A stretch of 64,000 nt of DNA from Salinilacustrithrix flava. GTDB lineage: Bacteria > Actinomycetota > Acidimicrobiia > Acidimicrobiales > Salinilacustritrichaceae. The notes beneath the pieces were generated by a model. The model searched no databases. It saw only the letters and a program-made list of their open reading frames with translations, and was not told where the DNA came from. Shown here in pieces: positions 60,364 to 64,000 of this stretch. The stretch is taken from positions 180,547 through 244,546 of the forward strand of contig JAMYFF010000009.1 in the NCBI GenBank assembly GCA_024128875.1, in the 5' to 3' direction. Every line of letters starts with the position of its first letter. The stretch's first letter is position 1. The position numbers and the translations under genes are program-made.

Positions 60364-61350
60364 ATGCCTGCCTCAATGTCCCGAACTCGTGCCCCCTGGC
60401 TACGACTCATCGCGCTCATGGCCGCCCTGGCCATGTTCGTCGCCGCCTGCGGCGACGACGACGACACCGACACCAGCACCGACGACACGAGTGCTGACAC
60501 CGACACCGACAGCGACGACGGCGAGCAGGCCTCGGGCAGCATCGAGGCCGTCGAGCCCTTCTTCCCCGTCGATGCCGAAGGCAACGAGGTCCTCCCCTGC
60601 GGTGGCTACGGCTTCCGGCTCGAGGACGGCGACTTCTACGAGGCCTTCAACGAGCAGCTCAACGCCTTCCGCGAGGACGGCACCACGATGGACATCATCA
60701 CCGGCTACGAGGACTTCTCCGAGGCCGACGTCGAGAAGGCCAACGAGCTCAGCGCGTCGGACATCGCCTCCAACGCCAACGCGGGCATGGAGTCCGGCTC
60801 GGGCACGCTCGCCGAGCTGCAGGAAGCCGGTTCCATCACCATCGGCATCGCCAACGAGGTCCCCTTCGGCTTCACCGGCGAGGACGGCGAGGCCACCGGC
60901 ATCGCCCCCGACGTCGCCAAGGCCGTGCTCGCCGAGCTCGGGATCACCGAGGTCGAGGCCAACGTGGTCGAGTTCGGCCAGCTCATCGGTGGCCTCCAGG
61001 CCGGCCAGTACGACCTGATCGCCGCCGGCATGTACATCAACGAGGAGCGCGCCGAGCAGATCCTGTTCTCCGATCCGGACTACTGCATCGCCGAGGGCCT
61101 CGCCGTCCCGGCCGGCAACCCCGAGGGCATCGTCGACTACAACTCCTTCGTCGACAACCCGGACCTGACCCTCGCGGTCGCCACCGGCACCGTCGAGGTC
61201 GGCTACGCCGAGGACGCCGGCATCCCCGACGACCAGCTCCAGGTCTTCGCCGACATCGACTCGATGTACGCCGCGCTCGAGGCCGGTGAGGTCGACGCCG
61301 TGACCGGCACGGCCGCCACCGTCCAGCGCCAGGTGGACGCCCGGTCCTGA
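60364..61350 (+). CDS. ehuB: Amino-acid/ectoine ABC importer binding lipoprotein, apparently circularly permuted
   Basis: 328 aa. Lipobox FVAAC (Cys29) and an Asp-rich linker, then an unusual order. Residues about 61-128 (EPFFPVDAEGNEVLPCGGYG ... FREDGTTMDIITGYEDFSEAD) look like the C-terminal end of a family-3 solute-binding protein. Residues about 148-328 (GSITIGIANEVPFGF, GIAPDVAKAVLAELGI, GGLQAGQYDLIAAGMYI, GTVEVGYAEDAG) are its normal N-terminal and middle parts, ending at TVQRQVDARS where other members continue. The protein is therefore likely a circular permutant. Ectoine specificity is inferred from the operon's EhuA-like ATPase. Confidence 0.8.
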   Translation: MPASMSRTRAPWLRLIALMAALAMFVAACGDDDDTDTSTDDTSADTDTDSDDGEQASGSIEAVEPFFPVDAEGNEVLPCGGYGFRLEDGDFYEAFNEQLNAFREDGTTMDIITGYEDFSEADVEKANELSASDIASNANAGMESGSGTLAELQEAGSITIGIANEVPFGFTGEDGEATGIAPDVAKAVLAELGITEVEANVVEFGQLIGGLQAGQYDLIAAGMYINEERAEQILFSDPDYCIAEGLAVPAGNPEGIVDYNSFVDNPDLTLAVATGTVEVGYAEDAGIPDDQLQVFADIDSMYAALEAGEVDAVTGTAATVQRQVDARS

Positions 61351-61366
61351 TCGGATCGGAACACGC

Positions 61367-61412
61367 CGACCCGGATCGGGCGGTGCTTGACGGCGCCGCC
61401 CGGTCCGGGTCG
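61367..61412 (+). terminator. Strong hairpin between ehuB and ehuC
   Basis: CGACCCGGATCGGGCGG (61367-61383) pairs over 17 bp (one G-U) with CCGCCCGGTCCGGGTCG (61396-61412), loop 12 nt. No T-tract follows. Such hairpins after binding-protein genes often stabilise or partly terminate the message so that the binding protein exceeds the permeases. Confidence 0.65.
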
Positions 61413-61451
61413 ACTCATGCTTGACCGCACACCTGCGAGGGCGAGGACGCG

Positions 61452-62189
61452 ATGGACAGCTGGTTGCTCGATTCGAGCCAGTACGAGCTGATCTGGGAAG
61501 GGGCGCTGGTCACCCTCCAGATCCTGGCGTACTCGTTCCTGCTCGGCCTGGCGCTGTCCCTCGTGGTGGGCGTCGCCCGCCTCTCCAGCCGCCAGTGGGT
61601 GCGCGGGGTCGCCTTCGCCTACGTGGAGGTCGCCCGCGGCATCTCCTCCATCGTGCTGCTGTTCGTCATCGCCATCGCGGTGCCGATCCTGTTCGAGATC
61701 GAGCAGCAGTCCCTGATCCTGCTCGCCTCGATCGCGCTCGGCATCAACATGGGCGGCTACGGCGCGGAGATCGTCCGCGGCTCGATCCAGGCCGTCCCCA
61801 AGGGCCAGACCGAGGCCACCATCGCGCTGAACCTGAGCCCCACCCAGCGGCTCCGCCACGTGATCCTGCCCCAGGCCATGCGGCTCATCCTGCCGCCGAT
61901 GGGCAACCTCACCATCGAGATCCTCAAGGGGACGGCGCTGGTCAGCCTCATCGGCGTCACCGACATCATGCAGGCGACGCGGCTCATCAACCAGCAGCGC
62001 CTGTTCACCCAGTCGGCAGCCGACCTGACGGTGCTCTACGTCAACGTGCTGCTCATCTACTTCCTGCTGTCCCAGATCATCGCCGTGCTGTTCCGCCTCG
62101 CCGAGCGGCGGGTGGAGAGCCGCTACCGGGGCGGTGACGCCGAGGTGCCGGCGGCACCCAGCGCGCCGATCCCGGGGGTGACCAAGTGA
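61452..62189 (+). CDS. ehuC: ABC transporter permease
   Basis: 245 aa, five or six helices. GGYGAEIVRGSIQAVPKGQTEA is the EAA loop that docks on the ATPase, in the His/Glu/Gln (HisMQ) permease family. GCGAGGGCGAGGA precedes ATG 61452. Overlaps ehuD by GTGA. Confidence 0.88.
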   Translation: MDSWLLDSSQYELIWEGALVTLQILAYSFLLGLALSLVVGVARLSSRQWVRGVAFAYVEVARGISSIVLLFVIAIAVPILFEIEQQSLILLASIALGINMGGYGAEIVRGSIQAVPKGQTEATIALNLSPTQRLRHVILPQAMRLILPPMGNLTIEILKGTALVSLIGVTDIMQATRLINQQRLFTQSAADLTVLYVNVLLIYFLLSQIIAVLFRLAERRVESRYRGGDAEVPAAPSAPIPGVTK

Positions 62190-63025
62190 CCGCCACCGAG
62201 CCCACGACCAGCGACGAGGTCCAGTACCGGCCCCACCGGGCCTGGTACCGGCGCACCGACGTCGTCGTGCCGCTGATCCTCGTCGCGCTGGGCTACACGA
62301 TGCTCATCGTGGCCGTGGAGGAGAAGTCGTTCTTCCGGACCCGGCTCACGGCCAAGGGCAGCGAGAACTTCGACTGGATGTACTTCTGGCACCTGGTGCC
62401 ACTCATGTGGCAGGGCCTGCAGGTGCTGGCCAAGGCCACGGTGCTCGGCTTCACCATCGCAGCCGTGCTCGGCCTGCTGCTCGCCCTCGGTCGCCGCTCG
62501 GGGAACCGGTTCGTGCGCTGGCCGTTCGTCGCGTTCATCGAGTTCATCCGGTCCACGCCGCTGCTGGTGCAGCTGTTCTTCGCGCAGGCGTACGTGCGGG
62601 CGTCGGACTCCCTGTCCTGGTCTCCGATCACCATCCTGGTGGTCGTCCTCGGCATCCACTACGCCACCTACTGCTCCGAGGCGTACCGGGCCGGCATCAA
62701 CAGCGTGCCGCCCGGCCAGTGGGAGGCAGCCACCGCCCTCAACCTGGGCTCCACCACGAAGTGGCTGCGGGTGATCCTGCCCCAGGCCATCCCCAACGTC
62801 TTGCCCTCGCTCGGCAACTTCCTGGTGGCCGCGTTCAAGGACGCACCCCTCGGCTTCATCGTCGGCGTGCCCGAGCTGCTGTTCTTCGCCAACACCGTGC
62901 GGGGCTCCGACTTCCGCCCCACCGAGCCCTACATCCTCGCCGGCGTGGGATTCCTGCTGGTGAGCATCCCGGCCGCCTGGGCCGTCCGCCGACTCGAGAG
63001 GAAGATCGCATATGAGCGCACCTGA
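62186..63025 (+). CDS. ehuD: ABC transporter permease
   Basis: 279 aa. HisMQ-family permease with FIEFIRSTPLLVQLFF, the EAA loop YCSEAYRAGINSVPPGQWEA and DAPLGFIVGVPELLF. The N-terminal 30 residues are a soluble extension. GTG 62186 overlaps the ehuC stop, and the 3' end overlaps ehuA by 14 nt, so translation is coupled. Confidence 0.88.
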   Translation: MTATEPTTSDEVQYRPHRAWYRRTDVVVPLILVALGYTMLIVAVEEKSFFRTRLTAKGSENFDWMYFWHLVPLMWQGLQVLAKATVLGFTIAAVLGLLLALGRRSGNRFVRWPFVAFIEFIRSTPLLVQLFFAQAYVRASDSLSWSPITILVVVLGIHYATYCSEAYRAGINSVPPGQWEAATALNLGSTTKWLRVILPQAIPNVLPSLGNFLVAAFKDAPLGFIVGVPELLFFANTVRGSDFRPTEPYILAGVGFLLVSIPAAWAVRRLERKIAYERT

Positions 63026-63830
63026 GACCACGGCCCCCGACCGGGACATCTCCGCCAAGGGCGCAGCCGCCGTCCGCATGCGCGGGGTGGACAAGGCCTT
63101 CGGGCCCAACAAGGTGCTGGCCGAGCTCGACCTCGACGTCGAACCCGGCGAGCGGGTCGTCATCATCGGCCCCTCCGGGTCGGGCAAGACCACGATCCTG
63201 CGCGTGATCATGACGCTCGAGCGCCCCGATGCCGGCACGATCCAGGTCGGCGGGCGGCACCTCTACCACCAGCCCCACGGCAACGGGCTCAAGCCGGCCA
63301 GCGAGAAGCACATCCGTTCGGTCCGCTCCGACATCGGCATGGTGTTCCAGCACTTCAACCTGTTCCCGCACATGACCGCGCTGGAGAACATCATGCTGGC
63401 GCCGGTGAAGGTGCACGGGAAGTCCCGTGACGAGGCCCGCGCCCGGGGCATGGAGCTGCTCGACAGCGTCGGCCTCGCCCACGCCGCCAACCAGACGCCG
63501 GGGCAGCTCTCCGGCGGCCAGAAGCAGCGGGTCGCCATCGCCCGGTCGCTGGCGACCGAGCCCAAGGTGATGCTCTTCGACGAGGTGACCTCGGCGCTCG
63601 ACCCCGAGCTCGTCGGCGACGTGCTCGAGGTGCTGCGCCAGATCGCCGAGGAGGGCAAGACCACGATGATGCTGGTCACCCACGAGATGGGCTTCGCCCG
63701 CGAGGTCGCCGACCGGGTCGTGATGTTCGACGCCGGTGCGGTCGTGGAGGAGGGCCCGCCCGCCCAGATCCTCGACGACCCCCGGGAGGAGCGCACCCGC
63801 TCCTTCCTCGGCGCGGTGCGCGAGCACTAG
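63012..63830 (+). CDS. ehuA: ABC transporter ATP-binding protein
   Basis: 272 aa. Walker A GPSGSGKTT near residue 54, Q-loop VFQHFNLFPHMT, signature LSGGQKQRVAIARSLA, Walker B VMLFDEVTSALDPE and switch His in VTHEMGFAREVAD. The segment HQPHGNGLKPASEKHIRSVR between Walker A and the Q-loop is typical of EhuA-type ectoine/hydroxyectoine transporters. ATG 63012 lies inside the ehuD 3' end. Confidence 0.9.
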   Translation: MSAPETTAPDRDISAKGAAAVRMRGVDKAFGPNKVLAELDLDVEPGERVVIIGPSGSGKTTILRVIMTLERPDAGTIQVGGRHLYHQPHGNGLKPASEKHIRSVRSDIGMVFQHFNLFPHMTALENIMLAPVKVHGKSRDEARARGMELLDSVGLAHAANQTPGQLSGGQKQRVAIARSLATEPKVMLFDEVTSALDPELVGDVLEVLRQIAEEGKTTMMLVTHEMGFAREVADRVVMFDAGAVVEEGPPAQILDDPREERTRSFLGAVREH

Positions 63831-63863
63831 GAGACTGCTGAGCAACTGGCTTCTAGGCTTGGC

Positions 63864-63980
63864 GGTGGGTCCGGGGAAGTGACCGAACCGAAGAGCCGGC
63901 ATGAAGAGGGTGTGAGCCGGTCACCCGGGATGGGTTGAACCCGTAGGTGTGGTCCCTTCCTTGTCCTCCCCGGGCCCGCC
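63864..63980 (+). ncRNA. Structured RNA of unknown class (possibly part of a group II intron)
   Basis: A 14-bp closing stem pairs GGTGGGTCCGGGGA (63864-63877) with TCCCCGGGCCCGCC (63967-63980), with two wobbles. Inside, GTGACCG (63879-63885) pairs with CGGTCAC (63918-63924), and GGG-TTGAA-CCC (63932-63942) forms a hairpin. The sequence GAACCGAAGAGCCGGCATG recalls group II intron segments, but no 5' GUGYG boundary or reverse transcriptase is visible before the window ends. Strand is not certain. Confidence 0.4.
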
Positions 63981-64000
63981 TTTAGGTGATGGCCCAGCCG

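Noticed and set aside
1..64000. tRNA, rRNA, insertion sequence, prophage or integron features
   Set aside because: No TTCGANTC-type T-loops with acceptor pairing, transposase/integrase motifs or long terminal repeats were found on reading both strands.

Overview
The window is a dense stretch of a very GC-rich chromosome with no mobile-element genes, tRNA, rRNA or CRISPR. Family content points to an actinobacterium: a mycothiol-type (Rv2466c-like) reductase, an LLM flavin/F420 oxidoreductase, MenB, an Rpf-type muralytic domain, an LCP wall ligase, acyl-CoA dehydrogenases and P450s. Class Acidimicrobiia is my best guess; it is inference. Many genes start 6-8 nt after a -10-like NANNNT hexamer, so leaderless mRNAs are probably common, and this rule helped me choose starts.

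Layout. 1-10 kb: end of hppA, a 2-hydroxyacid dehydrogenase, msrB, a UvrD-like helicase with a probable LexA box on its start codon, an LCP protein, an RNB exonuclease, a hydrolase-menB pair and an L-lactate dehydrogenase. 10-25 kb: D-aminoacylase-type amidohydrolase, secreted arylsulfotransferase, acyl-CoA dehydrogenase, adk, a CHASE/GAF/SpoIIE phosphatase, an Rpf-like protein, then an alkylsulfatase-sulfatase operon. 25-36 kb: icmA-icmB (isobutyryl-CoA mutase type), a DUF2617-DUF4247-DUF350-membrane spermidine synthase operon with divergent DUF4178, a serine beta-lactamase-like protein, a phosphotransferase, TetR, and a malyl-CoA-lyase/CitE-like pair. 36-49 kb: orphan histidine kinase, DsbA-like protein, Fpg/Nei glycosylase, SNF2 helicase, glutathione peroxidase, S4 protein, FAD oxidoreductase and a P450-DUF35-thiolase operon. 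49-64 kb: guanidine-III riboswitch with an SMR exporter, DedA, a sphingosine-phosphate-lyase-like enzyme, TauE, an Rv2466c-like reductase, P450, a tyrosine phosphatase, divergent glnS and gltX, acyl-CoA dehydrogenase, an ectoine-type ABC importer (ehuBCDA), and a structured RNA at the right edge.

Main discoveries. (1) Two redox genes, a glutathione peroxidase and an Rv2466c-like reductase, each carry an in-frame TGA exactly where the catalytic cysteine belongs. Each TGA is followed, with the same 14-nt spacer, by an 8-bp hairpin with a G/U apical loop. They look like selenoproteins with bacterial SECIS elements; a simple start-codon search truncates both. (2) The ehuB binding protein appears circularly permuted: the segment that normally ends the protein precedes the ligand-binding core. 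(3) A family of about 50-bp palindromes with CGTTC...GAACG ends lies after stop codons, and in two cases sits in frame inside genes (Fpg/Nei glycosylase and alkylsulfatase). (4) A guanidine-III riboswitch identifies the SMR protein as a guanidinium exporter.

Metabolically the window suggests a heterotroph using branched-chain and acyl-CoA compounds, sulfate esters and compatible solutes, with thiol/selenol redox defence.
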